A DNA stretch of 64,000 bases, taken from positions 1,550,001 through 1,614,000 of the forward strand of contig OY969813.1 in assembly GCA_963703355.1 (NCBI GenBank), read 5' to 3'. Of the stretch, positions 14,634 through 23,408 are shown piece after piece (the stretch's first letter is position 1; every line of letters begins with the position of its first letter). This stretch comes from Puia sp963703355 (lineage in GTDB: Bacteria > Bacteroidota > Bacteroidia > Chitinophagales > Chitinophagaceae). A model generated the notes under the pieces. That model worked only from the letters and a program-made list of their open reading frames with translations. It was not told the origin of the DNA and made no database searches. Made by a program: the position numbers and the translations under genes.

Positions 14634-15860
14634 TCATTCTTCCAGTACCCCTTCCATTTTGCATATTACTGCGGACGCCAGGCTATTACCAACTACATTG
14701 GTAGCACTTCTGGCCATATCCAGTATTTGATCGATTCCCAGTAAAAGCAATAAGCCCTGCTGGGGAATGTGAAACAGGGATAGGGTTCCGGCGATAACTA
14801 CCAGCGCCGCTCTGGGTACACCGGCAACCCCTTTACTGGTTAACATGAGCACCAACAGCATCGTCAGCTGGGTACTGAGAGACAAGTGCATTCCATAAGC
14901 CTGGGCAATAAAAAGGGATGAAAATCCCATATACAACATACTACCATCCAGATTAAAAGAATATCCAAGCGGTAATACAAAACTGACGATTTTCCTGGGG
15001 CAACCCGATTTTTCAAGTTCTTCAATGAGCCTTGGAAATGCAGCTTCAGAACTGGCAGTTGTGAATGCCAGCAATACCTGATCTTTCACATTACCCAAAA
15101 TCAGAAATACTTTCCTGCCAATCCACAAATAGCTGACACCGGAAAGTATCAGCCAGAGAATCAGTATGCTGATATAAAAAACAAGTATGAATTTTCCGTA
15201 CGTATATAACAGATCCGGTCCCTTTAACGCAAGAATGGCAGACACTGCTGCAAAAGCAGCTACGGGTGCGAAATGCATAATATAACCGGTTATCTTAAGA
15301 ATAATTTCAGTCAGAGAATCCAGTGCGCGGATAAATATTTTTCCTTTTTCACCAACTGCCGCCGTGGCGATTCCAAAAAATATGGCAAATACCACAATTT
15401 GTAAGATTTCATTGTTGGCCATGGCTTCCACAAAACTTCGTGGAAATACATGGGAGATAAATGTTTTAAAAGAAAGAGGAGTACTGTCCATTTTACCTGC
15501 ATCAGAAACATCCGGTACGGGGAAATGAAGACTTCCTCCCAGGTTAAGAAGGTTCATGATCATCAAGCCCAGCAAAAGAGAAATGAGCGATGCACCCAGG
15601 AACCAGGCCAGTGTTTTTGCGCCGATCCTGCCGACAGCCCTCGTATCACCCAGTTTCGCAATACCTGTCACCAGGGTGGCAAAAACCAGTGGGGCGATGA
15701 TCATTTTTATCAGCCGAAGGAAGATTTCAGTCAATATAGACATGCCGTCTGAGTACTTTTCAGCCCAAAACGCATCCGACAAATAGTGTATCATCAAACC
15801 TGCAATGATTCCGGAAATCATGGCAATGATAATCCATGCAGTTAATCCTGGTTTTCTCAT
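14634..15860 (-). CDS. DAACS-family dicarboxylate/amino acid:cation symporter
   Basis: The 408-residue protein has the glutamate/dicarboxylate carrier hallmarks: the serine-rich motif AFTTASSEAAFPRL, PLGYSFNLDGSMLYMGF in helix 7, and LTSKGVAGVPRAALVVIAGTL. It imports acidic amino acids or C4-dicarboxylates with Na+ or H+. I start it at ATG 15860 (MRKPGLTAWI). The frame is open further upstream to 16043, but that extension is translated from the family A repeat (RLTPYALR units) and is not protein-coding. The upstream region shares an array-rich divergent spacer with the APC permease. Confidence 0.93.
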   Translation of the reverse strand: MRKPGLTAWIIIAMISGIIAGLMIHYLSDAFWAEKYSDGMSILTEIFLRLIKMIIAPLVFATLVTGIAKLGDTRAVGRIGAKTLAWFLGASLISLLLGLMIMNLLNLGGSLHFPVPDVSDAGKMDSTPLSFKTFISHVFPRSFVEAMANNEILQIVVFAIFFGIATAAVGEKGKIFIRALDSLTEIILKITGYIMHFAPVAAFAAVSAILALKGPDLLYTYGKFILVFYISILILWLILSGVSYLWIGRKVFLILGNVKDQVLLAFTTASSEAAFPRLIEELEKSGCPRKIVSFVLPLGYSFNLDGSMLYMGFSSLFIAQAYGMHLSLSTQLTMLLVLMLTSKGVAGVPRAALVVIAGTLSLFHIPQQGLLLLLGIDQILDMARSATNVVGNSLASAVICKMEGVLEE

Positions 15861-15886
15861 TATTTTAATTAAACTGCAATGTAAAG

Positions 15887-16243
15887 AAAGCTGAACGCGT
15901 AACGCGTAACGCGTAACGCGTAACGCTGAACGCTTAAGGCGCAAGGCGTAAGGCGTAAGGCGTAAAGCGCAAGGCGTAGGGCGTAAAGCGTAAGGCGTAA
16001 GGCGCAAGGCGTAAAGCGTAAAGCGTAAGGCGTAAAGCTTCAAATATTTATACCCGATTAAACTTTAGGTATTACGACATCAGTGTTCAGCGTTGTGCGT
16101 TCAGCGTTTTGCGTTACGCGTTCGGCGTTGCGCGTTCAGCGTTACGCTTTCAGCCTTCCGCCTTACGCCTTACGCTTTACGCCTTCCGCCTTACGCCTTA
16201 CGCTTTACGCCTTACGCCTTGCGCCTTACGCTTTACGCCTTAT
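15887..16243. repeat. Family A inverted heptamer arms in a divergent spacer
   Basis: The left arm at 15887-16041 goes from CTGAACGCGTAACGC units to GGCGTAAGGCG units; the right arm at 16085-16241 is the complement (GTTCAGCG to CCTTACGCC). The 44-bp centre is AT-rich. Here the arms lie between two start codons rather than two stop codons, 27 nt upstream of the symporter ATG and about 68 nt upstream of the permease ATG, so both promoters must lie at the inner edges or inside the repeats. Confidence 0.9.
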
Positions 16244-16310
16244 TAAAATTGCAGTCGAATAGAATATTTGTTTACTTTACAAGCTTCAAACTCTAAATCA
16301 AAATAAGCTT

Positions 16311-17795
16311 ATGAGTCTCTTCAGAAGAAAGTCATTAAGTGCTCTGTTGGCTCAGGCCGCAGATTCTGAAAAAAGCCTGAAACGAACCCTTGGTCCCTGG
16401 AATCTTATTGCCCTGGGTATCGGCGCGATCATTGGCGCTGGATTATTTGTAAGAACGGCTGCTGCTGCCGGCGGACACGCGGGCGCTGCGGTTACCATCT
16501 CTTTTATAGTCGCTGCGGTCGGATGTGCTTTTGCCGGACTTTGTTATGCAGAATTTGCATCCATGATTCCGATTGCAGGAAGTGCTTATACATATGCTTA
16601 TACTACCATGGGAGAAATCGTGGCTTGGATCATTGGCTGGGCTCTCGTGCTTGAATATGCTTTGGGAGCTGCCACAGTTTCCATTGCCTGGAGTGAATTT
16701 CTCAACAAGCTTTTCGACAATCAAATACCCTATCAATGGTGCCATTCACCCTTTGAAAGCATGCTCGATTCAAGCGGTGTGATGCATCACGGAATATTAA
16801 ACGTTCCTTCTTTATTTATACTGCTGGCGCTTTCGCTTTTGCTGATCAAAGGAACACAGGAATCAGCCGTTGTAAACTCAATCATAGTTATTATTAAAGT
16901 ATCGATTGTTTTACTTTTCATTGCGCTCGGTTGGCAATACATCAACCCATCGAATCATCACCCCTATATGATTCCTGCGGACGCCAAACCTGCCATACTA
17001 CCCAACGGATCTGAATATACGTATACCGATTTTTTCAGGCATGGATGGGGAGGTGTTCTCAGGGGAGCAGCCATTGTATTTTTTGCGTTCATTGGATTTG
17101 ATGCGGTATCCACGGCTGCACAGGAAGCAAAAAATCCTAAAAAAGATATGCCTGTGGGAATATTGGGTTCTCTGGTAGTATGCACGCTTTTATACGTACT
17201 TTTTTCATGGGTACTCACCGGAGTAGCGCCTTACACCGATTTTGTACGTGCGGGAAAAGAAGCTTCCGTTGCGTATGCGATTGAAACGTATATGACGAAT
17301 TACCACTGGCTCGCCAAATGGGTAACCGTGGGAATATTAGCAGGATTCTCTTCTGTGATTTTAGTAATGCTCCTGGGTCAAAGCAGGGTATTTTTTTCCA
17401 TGTCGAACGACGGCTTGTTGCCCAAAGTTTTTTCTGAACTGCATCCAAAATTCAAAACGCCTTATAAATCGAACGCATTGTTATTTCTGTTCGTTGGTGC
17501 AATTGCCACATTATTACCCGGCGATATTACCGGCGACCTCACCAGCATCGGAACCCTGCTGGCCTTCACACTGGTATGCGTAGGAATTATTATCATGAGG
17601 AAAAAAGATCCCGATCATCCGCGCCCTTTCAAAACGCCTTTGGTGCCACTCGTTCCCATCCTCGGCGCGGTGCTTTGTCTCGCGATGATCATCTCACTCG
17701 ACAAAACAACCATACTTGTTGCGCTGGCTTGGATGGTAATCGGACTGATGATTTATTTCAGCTATAGTAAAAATAATAGTAAGCTGAATTCATAA
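16311..17795 (+). CDS. APC-superfamily amino acid permease (cationic amino acid transporter type)
   Basis: The 494-residue protein has 12-14 hydrophobic segments. The substrate-binding first helix reads GIGAIIGAGLFVRTAAAAGGHAG, with further family motifs CYAEFASMIPIAGSAYTYAY and FFAFIGFDAVSTAAQEAKNP. These match CAT-type permeases such as YfnA. It would import amino acids by H+ coupling. It diverges from the DAACS symporter, so two amino-acid/dicarboxylate transporters share one array-filled upstream region. After the TAA the family A array follows directly. Confidence 0.93.
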   Translation: MSLFRRKSLSALLAQAADSEKSLKRTLGPWNLIALGIGAIIGAGLFVRTAAAAGGHAGAAVTISFIVAAVGCAFAGLCYAEFASMIPIAGSAYTYAYTTMGEIVAWIIGWALVLEYALGAATVSIAWSEFLNKLFDNQIPYQWCHSPFESMLDSSGVMHHGILNVPSLFILLALSLLLIKGTQESAVVNSIIVIIKVSIVLLFIALGWQYINPSNHHPYMIPADAKPAILPNGSEYTYTDFFRHGWGGVLRGAAIVFFAFIGFDAVSTAAQEAKNPKKDMPVGILGSLVVCTLLYVLFSWVLTGVAPYTDFVRAGKEASVAYAIETYMTNYHWLAKWVTVGILAGFSSVILVMLLGQSRVFFSMSNDGLLPKVFSELHPKFKTPYKSNALLFLFVGAIATLLPGDITGDLTSIGTLLAFTLVCVGIIIMRKKDPDHPRPFKTPLVPLVPILGAVLCLAMIISLDKTTILVALAWMVIGLMIYFSYSKNNSKLNS

Positions 17796-18261
17796 AGCGG
17801 AGGGCATGAGGCTTAAGGCGGAAGGCGGAAGGATGAAGGCTGAAGGCTTAAGGCGTAAGGCGGAAGGCTTAAGGCGTAAGGCGGAAGGCTTAAAGCATAT
17901 TATTAATGGGGTGAAGTTGGAATTATAAAAAATGAAAGATGTGAAAGTTGAATGATTAATGACAATTTGAAAATGTAATCGGGAAGGCTCGAAAATATTT
18001 GTATCGTAGAATCGGGCAATAAATGGCGATAGTCAGACCACATGAACACATTATCATTAATCATTCAATTTTCACATTGTCACAAATAATTGCGAAACGA
18101 TTATATACAATTCCACATTTACCAGATTTATAAATATGGTTTAGGCTTTGAGCCTCATGCCTTCCGCTTTGAGTCTTATGCCTTCCGCCTTAAGCTTTAT
18201 GCCTTACGCGTTAAGCGTTCAGCGTTAAGCTTTAAGCCTTCCGCCTTAAGCCTTCCGCCTA
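17793..18261. repeat. Nested inverted repeats between APC permease and yebC (families A and E)
   Basis: The outer family A arms lie at 17793-17895 (GGCGGAAGGC, GGCTTAAGGCG) and 18149-18261 (GCCTTCCGCC, CCTTAAGC); each starts at the stop codon of a convergent gene. The inner arms at 17939-17962 and 18054-18077 are 24 nt long with one mismatch (core TGAATGATTAATGA). The centre 17976-18045 is unique sequence containing GAAAATATTTGTATCG. No open reading frame of note is present in the 463-bp gap. Confidence 0.88.
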
Positions 18262-18981
18262 AACAAGATTGTGAAAAACTTTCTGCACATCTTCATCCTG
18301 CTCAAGCTTATCGACCAGTTTTAATACTTCCTGCGCCTGTTCTTCTGGGAGAGAGACCGTAGTGGTGGGAATCCATTCCACTTCAGCGCTTAACGGAACA
18401 ATATTCTTTGATTCCAGTGTCCTTTGCATATTTCCGAAATCATTAAAAGCAACATGTAATACGATCAGCGGCTCTCCGTGTTCACCTTCTCCATCGCCGA
18501 GATCTTCCAGACCATGATCAATGAGTTCCAGTTCAAGATCATCCATATCCAACCCTTCGGGTTTCAATTTAAAAACACCCATTTTCTTAAATTGAAAACT
18601 TACGCTACCGCTTGTTCCAAGGTTTCCGTTACCCTTATTGAAAAACGAACGCACGTTCGCCACGGTTCTTGTTGGATTATCGGTAGCGGTTTCCACCAGC
18701 ACTGCCACGCCATGCGGAGCATATCCTTCATAAAGTATTTCCTCCAGATTATCCATCTCCTTGCCCATCGCTCGTTTGATCGCTGCTTCCACCCGATCCT
18801 TGGGCATGTTCACACTCTTCGCATTCTGAAAACATCTGCGTAAAGCAGCATTGGTATTCTGATCCGGACCGCCCGACTTTACAGCGAGGGCAATTTCCTT
18901 TCCAATACGCGTGAACTGTTTTGCCATTTTATCCCACCTGGCAAACATAGTGGCTTTACGCACTTCGAAAATCCGACCCAT
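18259..18981 (-). CDS. yebC: YebC/PmpR-family protein (transcription or translation regulator)
   Basis: The 240-residue protein starts MGRIFEVRKATMFARWDKMAKQFTRIGKEI, close to the usual YebC N-terminus. It retains NPTRTVANVRSFFNKGNGNLGTSGSVSFQF, the diagnostic central motif. Family members were described as DNA-binding regulators and, more recently, as factors helping ribosomes through proline-rich stretches. The stop TAG runs into the family A unit GCGGAAGGC. The ATG is well placed, with family A repeats starting about 35 nt upstream. Confidence 0.94.
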   Translation of the reverse strand: MGRIFEVRKATMFARWDKMAKQFTRIGKEIALAVKSGGPDQNTNAALRRCFQNAKSVNMPKDRVEAAIKRAMGKEMDNLEEILYEGYAPHGVAVLVETATDNPTRTVANVRSFFNKGNGNLGTSGSVSFQFKKMGVFKLKPEGLDMDDLELELIDHGLEDLGDGEGEHGEPLIVLHVAFNDFGNMQRTLESKNIVPLSAEVEWIPTTTVSLPEEQAQEVLKLVDKLEQDEDVQKVFHNLV

Positions 18982-19018
18982 AGTTAATTGAAGAATTTTA
19001 GGACTGCAAATTTACACA

Positions 19019-19330
19019 TTAAGCTGAAAGCAAAAAGCTCAAAGCTGAAGGCTTAACGATGAACGATTAACGCGCAACGATGAACGCGCAACGCTTAACG
19101 ATGAACGATGAACGCGCAACGCTTAACGATGAACGATGAACGATTAACACGCAAAGCTTAACGCGCAACGCTTAACGATGAACGATGAACGATGAACACA
19201 CAAAGCTTAACGCGCAACGATGAACGCAAACAGTTCTTCGTTAACCCGTTTTCCACTCTTATACTCCTATACTCTTACACTCTTATACTTCTCTTCCATA
19301 CCCCCATACTCCCATACTCCCATACTCTCC
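19019..19330. repeat. Mixed repeat locus: family A left arm, family C right arm
   Basis: 19019-19226 holds family A variants (TTAACGATGAACGA, CGCAACGC, GAACGCGCAACGC) with many ATGAACG units. After a short spacer with CTTATACTC-type octamers, 19281-19330 is CATACTCC octamers (family C) with one CTTCTCTTC interruption. The right arm abuts the TAG of the E1 gene. The two arms belong to different families, so they cannot pair with each other as at other loci. No gene is seen in this 348-bp gap. Confidence 0.85.
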
Positions 19331-21723
19331 TATTCTCTCATCATCTCCTGCACCGCATCAATAATTTCCTCCACATTGGGTTTGCTGAAATAATCGCCGT
19401 CGCTGGCATAGGCCGGCCTGTGATCTTTTGCCGTAAGGGTTCTCGGAGCCACGTCCAGCCAGCGATATCCTCCCTGCTCTTCCATCACTTTATTAAACAT
19501 ATACCCCGCTGCGCCGCCCGGAACATCTTCATCTATAAATAGGATGCGGTTGGTTTTTTTGAGTGAATCCAGAATGATATGGTGTATATCGAAAGGAAGC
19601 AACGTCTGTACGTCTACGATTTCACAATCTGTTCCAAGTGCATGCAGGTCCTCCGCAGCTTCTGCGATAATACGCAGGGTTGATCCGTACGACACGATGG
19701 TAACGTCCGATCCCTCCCGGATAATTTCGGGAATACCCAAAGGCACCCGGTAGTCGGTGAGATTCGACGGCAGTTTTTCCTTGAGCCGGTAACCATTCAA
19801 ACACTCCACAACGATGGCTGGGTCCATTCCTTCAAGTAATGTATTGTACATTCCAACGGCCTGCGCCATATTTCTGGGAACACATACATGAATACCCCGG
19901 ATTGCATGGATGATCATACCCATGGGTGATCCGCTGTGCCAGATGCCTTCAAGACGGTGACCCCTGGTCCGTACAATTAAAGGAGCCGATTGTCTGCCGG
20001 CCGTTCTGTAATGCAAACTCGCCAGATCATCACTGAGCGTCTGAATGGCATAGAGCATATAATCCAGATACTGGATTTCTGCAATCGGACGAAGACCCCT
20101 CATCGCAAGGCCGATTCCCTGACCTATAATGGCAACTTCACGAATGCCAGAATCTGAAATACGACCCTTCCCATATTTTAATTGTAAACCTGCGAAGCCC
20201 TGATTTACGTCGCCAATTTGTCCCAGGTCTTCACCAAATGCCAGCACTTTGGGATTACGCGCAAAGAGTTCATCGAAATATTTATTCAGAATTTCATAAC
20301 CGTTCATCATGGGCGCGTCGTCCGCATATCGCGCAGGAACGGCTTCAATATTTTCTATATTTTTTCTCCCTTCCTGATAAAGATGTGTATTGTAAAACCG
20401 GTTGTTTTCTTTTTTTAATTCATAATAATATGCACGAAGAGAAGCTGATTCCGGATTTTCGCCAGTCAGAAGCAGCGCCTGATGCAGACTCTGCATCACG
20501 TCGCGACGGTTTGGTTCTCTTATCTGTGAAAGTTGTTTTAAAATGGGATCCAGCTTATCCTGTTTTTCCGGATGAGCTGATGCACATGACCGGATCAGAT
20601 TTAATGCATGATTCACCTGATCCAGAATGGGCGCCATGCATTTTTCCCAGGCGCTGTTCTTACTATTCCTCACAAGATCTTTTGCCTTGCTGTGTATTTC
20701 TTCCAGTTCTTCTACACTGGCCAGTGCATTTTCAATGATCCACTCTTTCATTTTTTTCATCGCATCCCAGCTGCGTTCCCATTCCAGTCGTTCGGGTGAC
20801 TTATAACGCTCATGGCTACCCGAAGTAGAATGGCCCTGTGGTTGTGTGAGTTCCTGAACATGAAAGAGCGCAGGTGTATGTGTTGTACGTATTTTTTGTA
20901 AACCCGCTTCAAATGTTTCGCACATGCCTGAATAATCCCAGGCTTTTACAGTATAAATATCAATACCATTGGTACCTTCTTCTTTTTGAAATCCTCTCAA
21001 TACTTCAGAGATGGAGCCCTTGGTAGTCTGATATTTTACAGGCACGGATATACCGTAACCATCATCCCATACAAAGATTGCGAGCGGAACCTGCAATACA
21101 CCTGCCGCATTCAAAATCTCCCAGAAATGGCCCTCACTTGTAGAGGCGTCGCCGATGGTGCAGAAACAGATTTCGTTTCCATTGGCCGACAAATTACTAA
21201 GATCACTCAGCTCCCTGATTTGGCGAAAAGCCTTCGAAGCATAAGCAAGACCCAGGGATCGGGGAATATGCGCCGCTGTCGGGGCAAGCCCCGCAGTAAA
21301 ATTTTTTCGTTGAGCGAGATCCAGAAATTCACCGTCTTCTCCAACCAGCGGCGAGGAAAAATGGGAATTCATATTCCGGCCCGCACTATGCGGGTCATGA
21401 CGGATATCGGGGTCTGCATATAATTGTGAAAAAAACTCTTCGATGGTTGAAATACCCAACGCAAATCCAAGCGTTTGGTCGCGATAGTAACCGGCATAAA
21501 AATCCCCCGGTCTGAAAAACTTGGCAACGGCCACCTGGGGAACTTCTTTGCCGTCTCCAAAAATGCCAAATTTGGCCTTTCCCGTAAGCACTTCTTTACG
21601 ACCCAGGAGGCTGGCTTCGCGACTTTCGCAAACCAGCCGGTAATCCTTCAGTACTTCTCTCCGGAAATGGTCGAAGGAAAGATTTTCCAAAGCTATTTGA
21701 TCGCTGTCGAAGACATTTTCCAT
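19330..21723 (-). CDS. Fused E1 alpha/beta thiamine-dependent 2-oxoacid dehydrogenase
   Basis: The 797-residue protein joins an E1 alpha-like half (residues about 1-370, TPP-binding GDASTSEGHFWEILNAAG, phosphorylation-loop-like HSTSGSHERYKSPERL) to an E1 beta half (about 460-797, FGEDLGQIGDVNQGFAGL, and DEDVPGGAAGYM). Such fusions in Bacteroidota decarboxylate branched-chain 2-oxoacids or pyruvate in a complex with E2 and E3. No E2 or E3 gene is nearby, so the exact substrate is unclear. The length is about the sum of the two normal subunits. The stop TAG is followed on the sense strand by family C units. Confidence 0.92.
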   Translation of the reverse strand: MENVFDSDQIALENLSFDHFRREVLKDYRLVCESREASLLGRKEVLTGKAKFGIFGDGKEVPQVAVAKFFRPGDFYAGYYRDQTLGFALGISTIEEFFSQLYADPDIRHDPHSAGRNMNSHFSSPLVGEDGEFLDLAQRKNFTAGLAPTAAHIPRSLGLAYASKAFRQIRELSDLSNLSANGNEICFCTIGDASTSEGHFWEILNAAGVLQVPLAIFVWDDGYGISVPVKYQTTKGSISEVLRGFQKEEGTNGIDIYTVKAWDYSGMCETFEAGLQKIRTTHTPALFHVQELTQPQGHSTSGSHERYKSPERLEWERSWDAMKKMKEWIIENALASVEELEEIHSKAKDLVRNSKNSAWEKCMAPILDQVNHALNLIRSCASAHPEKQDKLDPILKQLSQIREPNRRDVMQSLHQALLLTGENPESASLRAYYYELKKENNRFYNTHLYQEGRKNIENIEAVPARYADDAPMMNGYEILNKYFDELFARNPKVLAFGEDLGQIGDVNQGFAGLQLKYGKGRISDSGIREVAIIGQGIGLAMRGLRPIAEIQYLDYMLYAIQTLSDDLASLHYRTAGRQSAPLIVRTRGHRLEGIWHSGSPMGMIIHAIRGIHVCVPRNMAQAVGMYNTLLEGMDPAIVVECLNGYRLKEKLPSNLTDYRVPLGIPEIIREGSDVTIVSYGSTLRIIAEAAEDLHALGTDCEIVDVQTLLPFDIHHIILDSLKKTNRILFIDEDVPGGAAGYMFNKVMEEQGGYRWLDVAPRTLTAKDHRPAYASDGDYFSKPNVEEIIDAVQEMMRE

Positions 21724-21823
21724 ATTACATCGTTTAACTGATGGATGGCTTTGGAAAGGGGTTAAAATTTATTGGCAAAGGTGACGTTTACTATGTAATT
21801 TTATGAAGATTTCTGTATAAACT

Positions 21824-22294
21824 ATGAAAAAGACATTATTGTTGATAATTTATGGCCTGTTTCTGATACTCGCTGTAAACGCCCAGTCGGAAATATTGAA
21901 ATCACCGACAGCAACTGCCGCTCCCAAAGAGGATGTGCTGCAATTAAAAGAACCCGGTTATTCATTCGGAACCATTCCCCAGGGTCGTCCTGTTGTTCAT
22001 ACATTTCAAATTGTAAATACGGGTAAACAACCATTACTGCTGGAGAACGTACAAGCTTCCTGCGGGTGTACCACTCCTGAATGGAGCCGTGAAGCAATCG
22101 CTCCGGGAGCGACCGCAGATATTAAAGTGGGGTACAACGCCTATTCTGACGGACATTTTAACAAAACAGTTACCATCTTTTACAACAATGGACAAACGAA
22201 AACGTTAAACATCACCGGTGAGGTATACAAACTACCAGCAACCGCGGCCCCTGAAAACGCATCTGTCCAATTTTTAAAACAAACAAATCAGTAA
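21824..22294 (+). CDS. DUF1573 secreted protein, copy 1
   Basis: The 156-residue protein has a signal peptide (residues 1-21) and one DUF1573 immunoglobulin-like domain. Hallmarks are YSFGTIPQGRPVVHTFQIVNTGKQPLLL and the conserved ASCGCTTPEW motif. Function is unknown; these proteins are abundant in Bacteroidota and are periplasmic or surface beta-sandwich proteins. The next gene, a paralogue, begins after one intervening base, so they form an operon. It diverges from the E1 gene. Confidence 0.9.
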   Translation: MKKTLLLIIYGLFLILAVNAQSEILKSPTATAAPKEDVLQLKEPGYSFGTIPQGRPVVHTFQIVNTGKQPLLLENVQASCGCTTPEWSREAIAPGATADIKVGYNAYSDGHFNKTVTIFYNNGQTKTLNITGEVYKLPATAAPENASVQFLKQTNQ

Positions 22295-22295
22295 A

Positions 22296-22730
22296 ATGAA
22301 AAAAGCAGTATTGTTTTTCAGTGCTTTTATTTTGACGCTCTCTTTATTTGCACAAACAACCGCCACTCCCGCCCCGGATCTTATTAAGTTTACATCGTTA
22401 ACTTACGACTTTGGAAAAATCAAACAGAGTGTACCGGTAAATCACGACTTTACTTTCACCAATGTTAGTAATGGTCCGATCGTTATCGAAACAGCTGTAG
22501 CTTCCTGCGGTTGTACCACACCGGTAAAACCTGAAGGTGCTGTTCCGAAAGGAAAAGACGACAAAATCAACGCGGGTTTCAACGCCATGAATCCTGGTCC
22601 TTTTAATAAAACCATTACGGTAACTGTACTCGGTTCCACCACCCCGATCGTATTGAGAATTACGGGTGAAGTACTTACAGAAGACGCTTACGCCAAATAT
22701 CAGGCTGAAAAAGCAAAAGCTAAATCATAA
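22296..22730 (+). CDS. DUF1573 secreted protein, copy 2
   Basis: The 144-residue paralogue of the preceding gene has a signal peptide ending LFAQ near residue 20 and the same DUF1573 pattern (YDFGKIKQSVPVNHDFTFTN, ASCGCTTPVKPEG). The C-terminus is a charged Ala/Lys tail. It is translated immediately after copy 1. A strong terminator at 22746-22853 follows. Role unknown. Confidence 0.9.
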   Translation: MKKAVLFFSAFILTLSLFAQTTATPAPDLIKFTSLTYDFGKIKQSVPVNHDFTFTNVSNGPIVIETAVASCGCTTPVKPEGAVPKGKDDKINAGFNAMNPGPFNKTITVTVLGSTTPIVLRITGEVLTEDAYAKYQAEKAKAKS

Positions 22731-22745
22731 ATTAATTTCCTGCCG

Positions 22746-22853
22746 GCCGTTGGCCGTTTGCTGAAGACCCAAAAAGTTTCTTTTCCCTATTTTTATGTAG
22801 TGAAGAAAGGGAGTTCCGGAAACGGATTTTCAGCAACGCCCAACGGCTTTTTT
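22746..22853 (+). terminator. Long hairpin terminator after the DUF1573 pair
   Basis: The stem GCCGTTGGcCGTTtGCTGAA (from 22746) pairs with TTCAGCAACGCCCAACGGC ending at 22847, and a six-T run follows. The loop is large, about 63 nt, and can hold an inner structure. The family A array begins only after this terminator. Confidence 0.75.
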
Positions 22854-22854
22854 A

Positions 22855-23380
22855 GGCTTAAAGCGTAAGGCTTAACGCGGAACGCGGAACGCGGAACGCG
22901 GAACGCGTAAGGCTTAACGCGGAACGCGGAACGCGGAACGCGTAAGGCTTAACGCGGAACGCTTAACGCGGAACGCGAAACGCTGAACGCGGAACGCTGA
23001 ACGCGGAACGCTGAACGCGGAACGCGTAAGGCTTAACGCGGAACGCGGAACGCTTAACGCGGAACGCTTAACGCGGAACGCGAAACGCATAACGCGGAAC
23101 GCGAAACGCATAAGGCTTAAGGCGGAAAGGAGTTTAATTAAAGCTAACAATCCCCACTCCCATACTTCTCTTCCATACTCCCATACTCCCATACTCCCAT
23201 ACTTCTCTTCCATACTCCCATACTCCCATACTCCCATACTTCTCTTCCATACTCCCATACTCCCATACTCCCATACTTCTCTTCCATACTCCCATACTCC
23301 CATACTCCCATACTTCTCTTCCATACTCCCATACTCCCATACTCCCATACTTCTCTTCCATACTCCCATACTCCCACACT
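22855..23380. repeat. Mixed repeat locus: long family A arm then family C 37-bp higher-order array
   Basis: 22855-23133 contains about 38 heptamers of AACGCGG, GGCTTAACGC and related units. 23157-23380 is family C octamers (CATACTCC) organised in a 37-bp higher-order unit: three CATACTCC copies interrupted by CATACTTCTCTTC, repeated about six times. One copy of the same higher-order unit occurs at 19283-19325. The C array ends 6 nt before the -7 box of the aminotransferase gene. No coding sequence is present. Confidence 0.92.
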
Positions 23381-23386
23381 TTCTTC

Positions 23387-23394
23387 TATCTTTG
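23387..23394 (+). promoter_or_regulatory. Putative -7 element TATCTTTG for the aminotransferase gene
   Basis: The octamer matches TAnnTTTG and lies 14 nt before the ATG. The -33 region lies in the family C octamer array and has no TTTG, so repeat expansion has probably replaced the original upstream half of the promoter. Confidence 0.5.
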
Positions 23395-23408
23395 ATGAAA
23401 GAAAAAAA

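Noticed and set aside
15861..16043. N-terminal extension of the DAACS symporter
   Set aside because: The 61 codons consist of family A repeat units; the conserved protein starts at ATG 15860.
22855..23380. CRISPR array
   Set aside because: There are no unique spacers; units are contiguous 7- and 8-mers with regular interruptions and no cas genes in the window.
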